This document shows positions 18,312 through 27,219 of a stretch of DNA of 64,000 nt, in pieces. A program made the translations under genes and the position numbers. The stretch covers positions 372,001 through 436,000 of the forward strand of contig JAOSJQ010000001.1 in NCBI GenBank assembly GCA_027494035.1, in the 5' to 3' direction. The notes beneath the pieces were generated by a model, which was not told the DNA's origin, ran no database searches, and saw only the letters and a list, made by a program, of their open reading frames with translations. The stretch comes from UTCFX2 sp002050125 (GTDB taxonomy: Bacteria > Chloroflexota > Anaerolineae > Anaerolineales > UBA4823). Each line of letters starts with the position of its first letter. Within the stretch, counting starts at the first letter, position 1.

Positions 18312-19142
18312 CTACTCGAACAGCGGGTCGATCAGCGCTTCAATTCCCCCAGCCTGAGGCGGTTTTTCGTTTCCGGCTTCGAGCCAGGCTAAAAACTCGA
18401 CGTTCCCTTTGACGCCCAACAGCGGCGAGCGGATCAGCCCACGCACCCAAAAACCCTGGCGCTGGGCAAAGCTCAGGATATCGCCGAGCACCTGGCGGTG
18501 CACCTGTGGGTCGCGGATCACGCCGCCGCCGCGCCCGGCTTCGGCGCGCCCGGCTTCGAACTGCGGTTTTACCAGCGCGAGAACCGTCCCCGGCGCCGCG
18601 TGCGGCATGGCTGCCGGATCATGGGGAACGGCTGCCGCATGGGCGAACCAGCCGCCGACCGCCGGCAGGATGTTTTTCAGCGAGATGAACGAAACGTCAA
18701 TCGTTGCCAGTTGAATTTTTTCCGGCAAGGCGTCCAGGTAGCGCGCGTTCACGCCCTCCAGGACGACCACCCGCGAGTCCTGGCGCAGCTTCCAATGCAG
18801 GATGCCCTTGCCGACGTCGATGGCGTAGACCCGCCGCGCGCCGCGCTGGAGCAGACAGTCGGTGAAACCGCCCGTAGAAGCCCCCACGTCCGCGCACACA
18901 GCTTCCTTGACATCGAGAGCGAAAGCCTCCAGCGCCGCCTGGAGCTTCTCGCCGCCGCGCGAGACGTACGCCGGACCATGGTCCACGTCGATCTGCGCGT
19001 CATCGGCGACGAGCGCCGAAGGCTTGATCAGCACCTCCCCGTTTACCCGCACCTGTCCCGCCATCACCAGGCGCTGGGCAGCCGTCCGGCTTTCAGCCAG
19101 CCGGCGTTCCAACATAATCAAATCCAGGCGCTGTTTTGCCAT
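18312..19142 (-). CDS. tlyA: TlyA-family rRNA (cytidine-2'-O)-methyltransferase
   Basis: 276 residues. N-terminal S4 RNA-binding domain (residues about 1-62, RLDLIMLERRLAESRTAAQ and VRVNGEV) is followed by an RrmJ/FtsJ-like methyltransferase domain: SAM-binding DVGASTGGFTDCLLQRGA, YAIDVGKGILHWKLR and catalytic lysines in VALVKPQFEAG-like and GVKGNVEFL segments. TlyA methylates cytidines of 16S and 23S rRNA; its absence gives capreomycin resistance in mycobacteria. Hemolysin naming in databases is historical. Confidence 0.93.
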   Translation of the reverse strand: MAKQRLDLIMLERRLAESRTAAQRLVMAGQVRVNGEVLIKPSALVADDAQIDVDHGPAYVSRGGEKLQAALEAFALDVKEAVCADVGASTGGFTDCLLQRGARRVYAIDVGKGILHWKLRQDSRVVVLEGVNARYLDALPEKIQLATIDVSFISLKNILPAVGGWFAHAAAVPHDPAAMPHAAPGTVLALVKPQFEAGRAEAGRGGGVIRDPQVHRQVLGDILSFAQRQGFWVRGLIRSPLLGVKGNVEFLAWLEAGNEKPPQAGGIEALIDPLFE

Positions 19143-19223
19143 GCAATGATTCTAACATTTTCGAGGGTTTTTGCTATCTTTTTGTGGAGAGTGTGCTATG
19201 ATTGCGGCTATCTTCCGGGGCGT

Positions 19224-20108
19224 ATGATGAAAATCCTGGTCTCTCTGGTCAAGGCAATGCGTCCAAAGCAGTGGGCGAAGAACGTGGTGATCTTCGCTGC
19301 CCTGGTGTTCGACCGGCAGCTTGGGTTTAACAACCTGGGACCCATGCTGCGCACGTTCGCCGGTTTTGTGCTTTTCTGTATGCTGTCGGGCGCGGTGTAC
19401 CTGATTAACGACATTGCCGACCTCGAGCAGGACCGCAACCATCCCGACAAGCGCAAGCGCCCGCTTGCCTCCGGCGCGCTGCCGCTGCCGGCGGCGCGCC
19501 TGGCGATCGTCCTACTGCTGCTGACGGTCTTCCCGCTGGCTTATGCATTGTCGCCCGCGTTCGCGCTGGTTGCCCTGAGTTACCTGCTGCTCAACCTGGC
19601 GTATTCCAAATGGCTGAAGCACATCCCGATCATCGATGTGTTTTCCATCGCGCTCGGTTTTGTGTTAAGGATTATGGCTGGCATCACGCTGATCCATGTG
19701 ACGCGCTTTTCACCCTGGCTTTACGTGGTCACCACGGTGGGTTCGCTGTACGTCGGGTTTGGCAAGCGGCGCGCCGAACTGGTGCAGCTCAACGATCAGG
19801 CAAACAACCACCGGCGTTCGCTGAGCGGCTACACGATCGCGCTGTTGGACCAATATCTGATGATCGTTTCGGCGACTACGATCCTGGCGTACAGCCTATA
19901 TACCTTCTCGGCGCCGAACCTGCCCGATAACCACGTCATGATGCTGACCATTCCATTCGTCCTGTACGGTATCTTCCGCTACCTGTACCTCGTACAGTCG
20001 AAGGGGTTTGGCGGCGCGCCCGAAGACGTGCTGTTCTCAGACCGTCCGCTCCAGGTCGCTATAGCGCTGTGGGGCGTGTCCATTTTGTTCATTTTCTATA
20101 TATTCTAA
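19224..20108 (+). CDS. UbiA-family prenyltransferase (decaprenyl-phosphate phosphoribosyltransferase-like)
   Basis: 294 residues from ATG 19224 (GGGG upstream); a longer upstream reading runs antisense through tlyA and is rejected. About nine membrane helices. First Asp-rich motif is NDIADLEQDRNHPDKRKRPL, closely like actinobacterial DPPR synthase, which adds phosphoribose from PRPP to polyprenyl phosphate for arabinan synthesis; the second motif region holds YVGFGKRRAELVQL. A polyprenyl-phosphate substrate is likely. The next two genes make isoprenoid precursors, so an isoprenoid theme runs through this stretch. Confidence 0.85.
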   Translation: MMKILVSLVKAMRPKQWAKNVVIFAALVFDRQLGFNNLGPMLRTFAGFVLFCMLSGAVYLINDIADLEQDRNHPDKRKRPLASGALPLPAARLAIVLLLLTVFPLAYALSPAFALVALSYLLLNLAYSKWLKHIPIIDVFSIALGFVLRIMAGITLIHVTRFSPWLYVVTTVGSLYVGFGKRRAELVQLNDQANNHRRSLSGYTIALLDQYLMIVSATTILAYSLYTFSAPNLPDNHVMMLTIPFVLYGIFRYLYLVQSKGFGGAPEDVLFSDRPLQVAIALWGVSILFIFYIF

Positions 20109-20144
20109 CGATACGGATCGATCGAATCCGATCCACAGGATAAG

Positions 20145-21104
20145 ATGCCTGCAATCTCTGCTTCTGCGTCTGGAAAAATCATCCTCTTTGGCGAACACGC
20201 GGTCGTTTACGGCAGACCGGCGATTGCCGCGCCGGTCGAACAGGTGCGCGCCCGGGTCGTGGTCACCGCGGAGCCGCGCCGCCGCCTGGGGAGCGTGCTG
20301 ATCCAGACGCCGGACCTGGGAGGGCAGGCTTATCTGGACGAACTGCCCCAGGACGACCCGTTGGGTCTGGCGATGCGCCTGACGCTGGAACACCTGGGTG
20401 TGTCGCGCCCACCAGCCTGCACGCTGTGGGTCAGCTCCACCATCCCAATTGCCGCTGGGTTGGGCTCGGGCGCAGCTATATCGGTGGCGCTTTGCCGGGC
20501 TTTTGCGGAGTTTCTGGGCGCTGAGCTGCCCGCTGAAACGGTTTCGGATCTGGCTTTTGAAGTGGACCGAATCCACCACGGCACGCCGTCGGGGATTGAC
20601 AACACGGTGATCGCCTATGCGCAGCCGATCTTCTTTGTCAGGGGGCAGCCGATCCAGTTGTTGCAGCCCGCCAGCCAGTTCACCCTGATCATCGGGGACA
20701 CGGGCGTGCGCAGTCCGACCGCGGCTGCGGTTGGAGATTTGCGCAAAGCCTGGCAGGCTGATCCGGAGCGTTATGAGCCGCTGTTCGACGCCGCGGCTGA
20801 AATTGCGATCCGGGCGCGCGGCTGGATCGAATCCGGGCAGGTTCAACGGCTGGGCGCGCTGATGGATGAAAATCACGTCCTGCTGTGTGAAATGGGCGTG
20901 TCTTCGGCGGAACTCGACCGCCTGGTTGAAGCGGCGCGCGCCGCCGGTGCCTGGGGCGCAAAGCTCTCGGGCGGAGGCCGGGGCGGCAACATGCTCGCGC
21001 TGGCACCGCCGGAGCGCACTGCGGCGATCGCCGAAAGCCTGCGCCAGCACGGCGCAACGCGCACGATCACGACCACGGTTCGGGCGCACAAACCGCCGCA
21101 ATGA
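20145..21104 (+). CDS. mvk: Mevalonate kinase
   Basis: 319 residues, GHMP kinase fold. GKIILFGEHAVVYGRPAIA is the N-terminal motif of mevalonate kinases; IPIAAGLGSGAAISVAL is the ATP-binding loop; catalytic Asp lies in HHGTPSGIDNTV; AKLSGGGRGGNMLAL is the C-terminal motif 3. It phosphorylates mevalonate with ATP. The isopentenyl phosphate kinase gene overlaps its stop (ATGA). This pair is the expected signature of a mevalonate route ending with phosphomevalonate decarboxylase and IPK. Confidence 0.93.
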   Translation: MPAISASASGKIILFGEHAVVYGRPAIAAPVEQVRARVVVTAEPRRRLGSVLIQTPDLGGQAYLDELPQDDPLGLAMRLTLEHLGVSRPPACTLWVSSTIPIAAGLGSGAAISVALCRAFAEFLGAELPAETVSDLAFEVDRIHHGTPSGIDNTVIAYAQPIFFVRGQPIQLLQPASQFTLIIGDTGVRSPTAAAVGDLRKAWQADPERYEPLFDAAAEIAIRARGWIESGQVQRLGALMDENHVLLCEMGVSSAELDRLVEAARAAGAWGAKLSGGGRGGNMLALAPPERTAAIAESLRQHGATRTITTTVRAHKPPQ

Positions 21105-21940
21105 GCGCCGCGCAGCGCCAGAACCCGCATTCCTCTGCCAACCCGCTCACTTTTCTAAAGCTGGGCGGTTCGCTGATCACCGCAAAGGAGCGCCCCCACA
21201 CCGCGCGGAAGCAGGTCATCCAACGCCTGGCGCAAGAAATCGGCGAGTTTTTGAGCGACCAACCGCAGACGCCGCTGCTGCTGGGGCATGGTTCCGGCTC
21301 GTTTGGGCATGTGCCAGCCAACAAATATGGGACGCGCCAGGGCGTGCACACCCCGCTCGAATGGCGCGGCTTTGTCGAAGTCTGGCGGGAAGCCGGGGCA
21401 TTGAACCGGCTGGTGATGGACGCGCTGCTGGAAGCGGGCGTGCCTGCGCTGGCTTTCCCGCCATCCGCCGCAGTGACGGCGCGCGATCGAGCGCTGGCAA
21501 GCTGGAACCTCGAGCCGATCCAGGCTGCGCTGCGCGCCGGGCTGACGCCGGTGGTCTACGGCGACGTAGTCTTCGACCTGACCGCGGGCGGGACGATCTT
21601 CTCGACCGAAGATTTGTTTGACCATCTTGCGCTCCATCTGCGCCCGCGCCGCATCTTGCTGGCGGGGATCGAGAGCGGGGTCTGGCGCGATTTCCCGGTT
21701 TCTACCGAGCTTGTGACTGAGATCACCCCGGCAACTTTCCCCGCCCTGCTGCCCGCGTTGAGCGGGTCGGCGGCGCCGGACGTGACCGGCGGGATGTTGA
21801 GCAAAGTGCGACAAAGCCTGAGCTGGGTCCAGCGCGCGCCCGAACTGGAAGTGCAAATTTTCTCGGCGCATGAGCCAGGAGCGCTTAGAGCGGCGCTGAA
21901 TGGCGCGCAAATCGGCACGCTGATCCGTTCCGACCGGTAA
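21101..21940 (+). CDS. ipk: Isopentenyl phosphate kinase
   Basis: 279 residues, amino acid kinase fold. LTFLKLGGSLIT is the N-terminal nucleotide motif, and LLLGHGSGSFGHVPA contains the histidine that marks isopentenyl phosphate kinases among amino acid kinases. VVYGDVVFD and GGMLSKVRQSL are the later ATP-binding segments. It converts isopentenyl phosphate to isopentenyl diphosphate, the last step of the alternative mevalonate pathway known in archaea and shown in Roseiflexus. Coupled by 4-bp overlap to mevalonate kinase. Confidence 0.92.
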   Translation: MSAAQRQNPHSSANPLTFLKLGGSLITAKERPHTARKQVIQRLAQEIGEFLSDQPQTPLLLGHGSGSFGHVPANKYGTRQGVHTPLEWRGFVEVWREAGALNRLVMDALLEAGVPALAFPPSAAVTARDRALASWNLEPIQAALRAGLTPVVYGDVVFDLTAGGTIFSTEDLFDHLALHLRPRRILLAGIESGVWRDFPVSTELVTEITPATFPALLPALSGSAAPDVTGGMLSKVRQSLSWVQRAPELEVQIFSAHEPGALRAALNGAQIGTLIRSDR

Positions 21941-22087
21941 TCTTACAATTCGTTCGCAGGGGGATTCTGACAGATTTCTGATATTTCGCAAATCGGAAAT
22001 CAACAATCCCTTGCTATGCTAAAAGGTAGTTGAAGATTCGAAAGCGAATCTCAAAATGGCAGATCAGTAAACCTTACAGGAGGTGTG

Positions 22088-22582
22088 ATGATGAACTACC
22101 TAGTTCGATGGGATCCTTACCGTGAAATGATGAACCTGCGCAATGCCTTTGACCGATATTTCGACCCGAGCCAGTCTTCGGGCGAAGCGGGGTGGCAGCC
22201 AATGACCTGGAACCTGGCGCTGGACGTCGCCGAAACCGATGACGAATACCGGGTCAGCGCGTCACTGCCGGGGATTGACCCCGACGACCTGGAGATTACC
22301 TATGATTCGAACGTGCTGACGATCAAAGGTGAGATGCGCGAAGACCAGGAGGTCAAGGAAGAGCGCTATCACATGCGCGAGCGGCGCTACGGCAGCTTCA
22401 GCCGCAGCATCTCCCTGCCGACTTCGGTCAAGGCGGACAAGATCAAAGCGGATTACAGCAAGGGCGTGTTGACGCTGCACCTGCCGAAATCCGAGGAAGC
22501 CCGCCCGAAACGCATCAAAGTGCAGAGCGGCGAACCGAAGAAAATGATCGAAGGGAAAGTCGCCTCGGTCAGCAAGAACTAA
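22088..22582 (+). CDS. Hsp20 small heat-shock protein
   Basis: 164 residues. Strong AGGAGGT at 22078-22084; ATG 22088 and ATG 22091 are adjacent and the second has the better spacing. The alpha-crystallin domain spans about residues 38-140: ALDVAETDDEYRVSASLPG, DPDDLEITYDSNVLTIKGE, RRYGSFSRSISLP and ADYSKGVLTLHLPK. The chaperone binds unfolding proteins without ATP. No CIRCE or other heat-shock operator was found upstream. Confidence 0.93.
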   Translation: MMNYLVRWDPYREMMNLRNAFDRYFDPSQSSGEAGWQPMTWNLALDVAETDDEYRVSASLPGIDPDDLEITYDSNVLTIKGEMREDQEVKEERYHMRERRYGSFSRSISLPTSVKADKIKADYSKGVLTLHLPKSEEARPKRIKVQSGEPKKMIEGKVASVSKN

Positions 22583-22625
22583 GCGGCGCTAACCTTCCCA
22601 GGTCTGCTCACAGCAATGAGTCGAA

Positions 22626-22661
22626 AACGGCGGTTATTTGACCGCCGTTCTTTTTTTATTT
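22626..22661 (+). terminator. Rho-independent terminator after hsp20
   Basis: 9-bp perfect stem (22626-22634 with 22641-22649), loop TATTTG, then CTTTTTTTATTT. A textbook intrinsic terminator. Confidence 0.9.
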
Positions 22662-22673
22662 AACCTGACCCGT

Positions 22674-23156
22674 TCAGGGGAGGTTTTCGCGCCAGAGGCG
22701 GATCTGTTCGGCGTGCTCGGCTTCGTGCTGAAACGAACTGCCAGCGATCCAGGTCGATAGAGGCTGACCCTTCAGCCAGGGGAAGCGCTGCGGGTCATCG
22801 AAATCACCCGGGCTCAGGGCTTCCACCCGGCGAACGGTCTGTTTGCGCACCGCGTGGAAGTCCTGCCAGACCTGATCCAGCGGGCGCTCCTGCCCCAGAT
22901 TCACCCAATCGCGGTTGATCTCTTCGTCGCTGGCTTCCGAAAAGTGAATAGTACTCGGAACCTGGTTCTGTGAGACCTGCCAGAGCAGTTTTACCAACTC
23001 GGCTTCCCACATCGTCAGGTGAAAAAGAACGTCTTTGATCGACCATTCTCCAATCACCCCGTCCTTTAGCAAGTCTTCGTCAGTCAACCCGGCGAGGGTT
23101 TCCATGAATGCCGCCCGCCCTTCTGCCAATTCCCGCAGCACTTCCGCCTTATTCAT
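22674..23156 (-). CDS. DinB/DfsB-like four-helix protein
   Basis: 160 residues, helical. Landmarks GEWSIKDVLFHLTMWEAE, near residue 45, and HEAEHAEQIRLW near the end supply the histidine-containing positions that bind metal in the DinB/YfiT/ClbS superfamily. Such proteins include thiol-dependent transferases and self-protection cyclopropane hydrolases (ClbS/DfsB group). Function here unknown. It is the last gene of a five-gene minus-strand run starting with the M32 peptidase. Confidence 0.75.
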   Translation of the reverse strand: MNKAEVLRELAEGRAAFMETLAGLTDEDLLKDGVIGEWSIKDVLFHLTMWEAELVKLLWQVSQNQVPSTIHFSEASDEEINRDWVNLGQERPLDQVWQDFHAVRKQTVRRVEALSPGDFDDPQRFPWLKGQPLSTWIAGSSFQHEAEHAEQIRLWRENLP

Positions 23157-23167
23157 GATCCTCTGTC

Positions 23168-23965
23168 CTATAAATTGAAGTTGGTGACGAACTCGCGGAT
23201 GGCAGCGTTGAACCGCGCCGGCTGCTCCAGGTTGGGCAGATGACCGGCGTGCGGGATGAGCCGCAGCCGGCTGTTTGGCAGCGCCGCAAACATTTCCTGC
23301 GCTTCCTGAACTGGAACAATTTGGTCTTCCTGACCGTGCAGGATCAACGTGGGCAGCTCGATGTTTTTCAGGTCTGGTCTGGAATCCGGGCGGTCCCGCA
23401 TTCCGGCTAAATCCCCCAGCACGCCCGCGCTGGAAGTGGAGCGCATAATCGCGCCGATTTGTTCAACGAGCGCGGGGTTGTTCTGCAGGGTTTCCGGCGC
23501 CAGCAGCCTGGGCAGCATGCCGGCGACAATCGGTTCGATCCCGCTTTGACGGACGGTCGCAGCCGCCTGGTCTCTGGCAACTCGCGCTTCGGGAGAATCC
23601 GGGGCGGCGCGCGTGGCGGTCAGGATCAGCGCCTTCAGCCGGCTGGCGTACTTGCGCCAGAAAGCCAGCGCAACGTACCCACCCATGGACAGACCGCACA
23701 GGATCACTTTTTTGCGGACTTCCAGCCGGTCGAGCAGCGCGTTCAGGTCGTCCGCCAGCAGATCCATCGAATAGGGTCCGGGGACGGGGTCCGATTCGCC
23801 GTGCCCCCGCAGATCCGGGGCGATGATATACCCGCTGTCAGCCAAATTGTCCAGCTGCGGCGTCCAGATCTGACGGTTGAGCGGATAACCATGCACAAAG
23901 AGCAGGGGTTGACCGGCGCCGCCGGCGGAATATGCCATTTGAAAGCCGTTAACCGACCTGTACAT
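23168..23965 (-). CDS. Alpha/beta-fold hydrolase
   Basis: 265 residues. Oxyanion-hole motif FVHGYPLNRQIW, nucleophile elbow CGLSMGGYVALAF (GxSxG), Asp in LHGQEDQIVP and His in IPHAGHLPNLEQP complete the triad. Similar to 3-oxoadipate enol-lactonase and esterase-like enzymes; substrate not determinable. It lies 11 bp from the DinB-like gene and 12 bp from the HAD gene, in one transcription unit. Confidence 0.87.
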   Translation of the reverse strand: MYRSVNGFQMAYSAGGAGQPLLFVHGYPLNRQIWTPQLDNLADSGYIIAPDLRGHGESDPVPGPYSMDLLADDLNALLDRLEVRKKVILCGLSMGGYVALAFWRKYASRLKALILTATRAAPDSPEARVARDQAAATVRQSGIEPIVAGMLPRLLAPETLQNNPALVEQIGAIMRSTSSAGVLGDLAGMRDRPDSRPDLKNIELPTLILHGQEDQIVPVQEAQEMFAALPNSRLRLIPHAGHLPNLEQPARFNAAIREFVTNFNL

Positions 23966-23977
23966 GCGCCCTCGTTT

Positions 23978-24679
23978 CTACGCTTGGGTTTCTGATGAAT
24001 TTTCGGACACGATCTTCCAGCCGCGCTCGGCTGCCAGGCTGCGCAAGCCATCGTCTGGATAGGCGACAACTGGGTTACCGACCATTTCGAGCAGCGAAAG
24101 ATCGGTAGTCGAGTCGGCGTATGCAAAGCTGGAATCTAAATCGACCTCGATATTTTGCCCCGCCAGGTACGCCAGGGCAGCGCTGGCTTTGTCCTCGTCG
24201 ATCACGACCGGTTCGATCGAACGCCCGGTGAAAACGCCGTTGCGGGTTTCGAGGCGCGTGCCGACGTAGTGTTCCACGCCCAGTTCGGCGGCAATGCGCG
24301 CCACCATCGGATCGGGACCCGAAGAAACCAGCATCACCAGGTCGCCCGCCCGCAAGTGATCTTCCAGGATCTGGCGCGTTTCGCGCCGCCACGAACCATC
24401 CAGCGCGCGAACCGTATGCTCCCAGATTGGCTGCGCTTCCTGAACCGGTATGCCGCGCACATACCAAGCCAGATGCCCCGCCCAGGGGCGGCGAAACGCG
24501 CTTTCGCTGATCAGCCCCAAGCGGCGCACGAAGTAGAGCGGGTAATGCACGCCCAGAAACGCCAGGTGGGTCGTGCGCTTGAGGTTGCGCTGCCGGAAGT
24601 AATCTAAATAGCCCGTCCAGGTGCGCAGGCTGGTCAGCGTGCCATCGATATCGAAGAAGGCTGCAGTTTGAATGCTCAT
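23978..24679 (-). CDS. HAD-IB (SerB-like) phosphatase
   Basis: 233 residues. Nucleophile motif AFFDIDGTLTSLRTW, motif II serine in LVMLVSSGPDP, Lys in VIDEDKASAA and motif III/IV AYADSTTDLSLLEMVGN. Two hydrophobic stretches around residues 35-55 form a cap. HAD-IB proteins of this length resemble phosphoserine phosphatase and acylglycerol-phosphate-linked HADs; the substrate is unknown. Tightly spaced with its neighbours in the minus-strand run. Confidence 0.85.
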   Translation of the reverse strand: MSIQTAAFFDIDGTLTSLRTWTGYLDYFRQRNLKRTTHLAFLGVHYPLYFVRRLGLISESAFRRPWAGHLAWYVRGIPVQEAQPIWEHTVRALDGSWRRETRQILEDHLRAGDLVMLVSSGPDPMVARIAAELGVEHYVGTRLETRNGVFTGRSIEPVVIDEDKASAALAYLAGQNIEVDLDSSFAYADSTTDLSLLEMVGNPVVAYPDDGLRSLAAERGWKIVSENSSETQA

Positions 24680-24693
24680 AGGAACTGCGGTGG

Positions 24694-25569
24694 TTACCCC
24701 GGCTTGACGCCAGCCGCCGCGGCGAATTGGCGGATCGCCTGCAGGTGCTGCTCGGGGCGTTCGAAACCCGCCGCCATGGTATTGAAGGACAGGTAGGTCG
24801 CCCCTTGCGCCCGCCAGCCCTCAACCAGTTTCACCCACTCTTCCGGCGCCGCGCCGCCGTGCGAGATGCGCGCCTCCAACCCGAAATCGCCGGGAGCGCG
24901 TCCGGCGCGCGCCAGCTCCTCCTGGATGATCTGCAACAGGGGCCCTATCTCGGAGGGCTTCCGAATGTTGGTGATCCAGCCGTCGCCCAGGCGGGCTGCC
25001 CGGCGCAGCGCCGGCTCGTTGTTCGCCCCAAACCAGATTGGGATGGGGCGCTGTACCGGCAGCGGGTTCAAACCGGCGTCCGGGATGTGGTGCCAGCGCC
25101 CCTCGAACACGACCAGCGGCTGGGTCCAGAGCAGGCGCAATACCTGAACCTGCTCCTCGATGCGGCGGCCGCGGGTATGGAAGTCTTCATTCAACGAGAT
25201 ATATTCTGCCTCGTTCCAGCCGAGGGCGACCCCCAGGCGCAGGCGCCCGTTGCTCAGCACGTCCAGCGTCGCGGCTTGCTTGGCAACCAGCGCGGTCTGA
25301 CGCTGCGGCAGGATCAGAATCCCCGTCGTAAATTCAATTCGACTGGTCAGCCCAGCCATATACGAATAAAGAACCAGCGGCTCTTGAAAAGGATGGCGGC
25401 TGGTATAGGTCAGCTTGTCCGCACCCGGATAGTTCGGGCTGACGCCCAGGACATGCTCGTAAGTCAGAATGTGGGAGAACCCCAGCCCCTCGGCGGTTTG
25501 GGCGTAATCCCGAATCAGCGCCGGATCGTTTCCAAATTCAGTCTGTGGGTACACCAATCCAATTTTCAT
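24694..25569 (-). CDS. LLM-class (F420- or FMN-dependent) oxidoreductase
   Basis: 291 residues, luciferase-like TIM barrel. Signatures: GFSHILTYEHVLGV near residue 30, IEFTTGILILPQRQTALVAKQAATLDVLSNGRLRLGVALGW in the cofactor-binding half, and PIPIWFGANNEPALRRAARLGDGW. The last pattern is typical of F420-dependent LLM oxidoreductases of Actinobacteria and Chloroflexota. Cofactor assignment is by family; no F420 biosynthesis gene lies in the window. Confidence 0.87.
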   Translation of the reverse strand: MKIGLVYPQTEFGNDPALIRDYAQTAEGLGFSHILTYEHVLGVSPNYPGADKLTYTSRHPFQEPLVLYSYMAGLTSRIEFTTGILILPQRQTALVAKQAATLDVLSNGRLRLGVALGWNEAEYISLNEDFHTRGRRIEEQVQVLRLLWTQPLVVFEGRWHHIPDAGLNPLPVQRPIPIWFGANNEPALRRAARLGDGWITNIRKPSEIGPLLQIIQEELARAGRAPGDFGLEARISHGGAAPEEWVKLVEGWRAQGATYLSFNTMAAGFERPEQHLQAIRQFAAAAGVKPG

Positions 25570-25627
25570 CTTTTACACCTTCAATTTCTACATCTTCAAC
25601 TTCGATGCCTTCTACACCGGGTTATTT

Positions 25628-27133
25628 CTAAAGGTCGTATAACTCACCGTACTTCGTCCGCAGGTATTGGATATACGGCTCGATCCGGATGGGACCGCCC
25701 GTGATGCGCATGACCAACTCGTCGGCGGTGAACTTAGACCCGTGCTGATAGATGTGTTCGGTCATCCAGTTCCGCAGCGTGTCGAATTGTCCCTGGCGGA
25801 TCTGCGCTGGAATGTCCGGATGATCCTTGAGCGCCGCTTCGTAGAACAACCCGCTGAGGATGTTGCCCAGGGTGTAACCCTGGAACGCCCCGCCGATCAG
25901 CCCCCCGTACCAGTGCACGTCCTGCATACAACCGTCTTTGTCGTCCTGCGGCTGGATGCCAATGTCAGCCAAAAAGCGTTCGTTCCAGGCTTCGGGCAGG
26001 TGCTTAACTGCCAGCTTGCCCTCCAGTAGATCCATCTCGAAATCGAAACGCAGCATCACGTGCAGGTTATAGGTCACTTCGTCCGCATCGGTGCGGATCA
26101 GCGAGCGCTCCACTTTGTTGATCGCGCGGTAGTAAGCCTCCAGCGGCACATCGCCTAGCTGCTCCGGAAACATCGCTTGAAAGCGCGGGTAGAAAAATTC
26201 GCAGAAATTGCGGCTGCGACCCACCAGGTTCTCCCACAGGCGCGATTGGCTTTCGTGCACGCCCGAGGACGTTCCTCCGCCCAGCGGCGTGCCGTCCAGT
26301 TCGGGTCGGACGCCCTGCTCGTACATGGCATGCCCGCTTTCGTGGATCACCCCGAAGAGGCATTCGCCAAACAAGTTTTCTTTTACGCGGGTGGTGATGC
26401 GCACATCGCCCACCGCGAAATTGGTCTCGAACGGATGGTGCGTCAGATCCAGCCGGCCGCGTTGAAAATCGTAGCCGATCTGGCTGGCAACCTCTTTACC
26501 CAGCGCGAGCTGCTGGTCTTGCGGGTAGCGCTTGCGTAGGCAGGAATCATCCGCCGGCGGCTGCGCCGTGATCGCCTGAACGATGGGGACCAGTTCTTTT
26601 CTCAACTCTGCGAAGAGGCGGCGGATGGATGAAGCCTTCATGCCGTAATCCGAAAAACCGACCAGCGGGTCGATAATATGCTCGTAGCCGGGAAAGAATT
26701 CGGCGAGCTGGCGGCTTAGATCGAGCGTTTTCTCCAGATAAGGCTGGACGCGCGCAAAATCGTTCGCCGGGCGCGCTTCCGCCCAGATGGCGTAGGCTTG
26801 AGACGTGTGCTCGGACATTTTCCCGACAAATTCGGCGGGGATTCTGGTCATGCGTTCATACTGGCGGCGGGTCACCCGAATCAGCGCGGCGTCATCCGAA
26901 TCGTAAGGCAGACTTTCGGCGTAAGGCGTCAATTCATCCAGCAGCTTGCCAATCGCCGGGTCGGTGAATTTCTCCTGGGCGAGCTGAGCCAGGGTGGCGG
27001 TTTGACGGGCGCGCGCCGCGGCACCTCCGGGCGGCATGTAGGTGCTCTGATCCCAGGACAGCACCGCGGCGGCTTTTTCCAGGTCGTCAGCTTCAATCAG
27101 CTTTTGTCTCAAAAGGTGCATCTTTTCTTTCAT
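25628..27133 (-). CDS. Thermostable carboxypeptidase (peptidase family M32)
   Basis: 501 residues, the normal M32 length. The zinc motif HESGHAMYEQG (HExxH) is central, with the third ligand in GVHESQSRLWENLVGR. HPFETNFAVGDVRITTRV and NGTPLGGGTSSG-type positions agree with Taq carboxypeptidase relatives. It removes C-terminal residues broadly, excluding proline. First gene of the five-gene minus-strand run; a GAGAG sits 5 bp before its ATG. Confidence 0.93.
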   Translation of the reverse strand: MKEKMHLLRQKLIEADDLEKAAAVLSWDQSTYMPPGGAAARARQTATLAQLAQEKFTDPAIGKLLDELTPYAESLPYDSDDAALIRVTRRQYERMTRIPAEFVGKMSEHTSQAYAIWAEARPANDFARVQPYLEKTLDLSRQLAEFFPGYEHIIDPLVGFSDYGMKASSIRRLFAELRKELVPIVQAITAQPPADDSCLRKRYPQDQQLALGKEVASQIGYDFQRGRLDLTHHPFETNFAVGDVRITTRVKENLFGECLFGVIHESGHAMYEQGVRPELDGTPLGGGTSSGVHESQSRLWENLVGRSRNFCEFFYPRFQAMFPEQLGDVPLEAYYRAINKVERSLIRTDADEVTYNLHVMLRFDFEMDLLEGKLAVKHLPEAWNERFLADIGIQPQDDKDGCMQDVHWYGGLIGGAFQGYTLGNILSGLFYEAALKDHPDIPAQIRQGQFDTLRNWMTEHIYQHGSKFTADELVMRITGGPIRIEPYIQYLRTKYGELYDL

Positions 27134-27219
27134 AGGACTCTCTCTTTTGAATGGGTAGTTTTCTCAGTTTGGGATTGAATTGATGAAGGCATCCGTAAAC
27201 CTATTCTACCGCATAGAAT

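Noticed and set aside
18498..19223. Long N-terminal extension of the UbiA-family gene
   Set aside because: It is antisense to tlyA; the ATG at 19224 with GGGG upstream starts directly at the family's conserved region.
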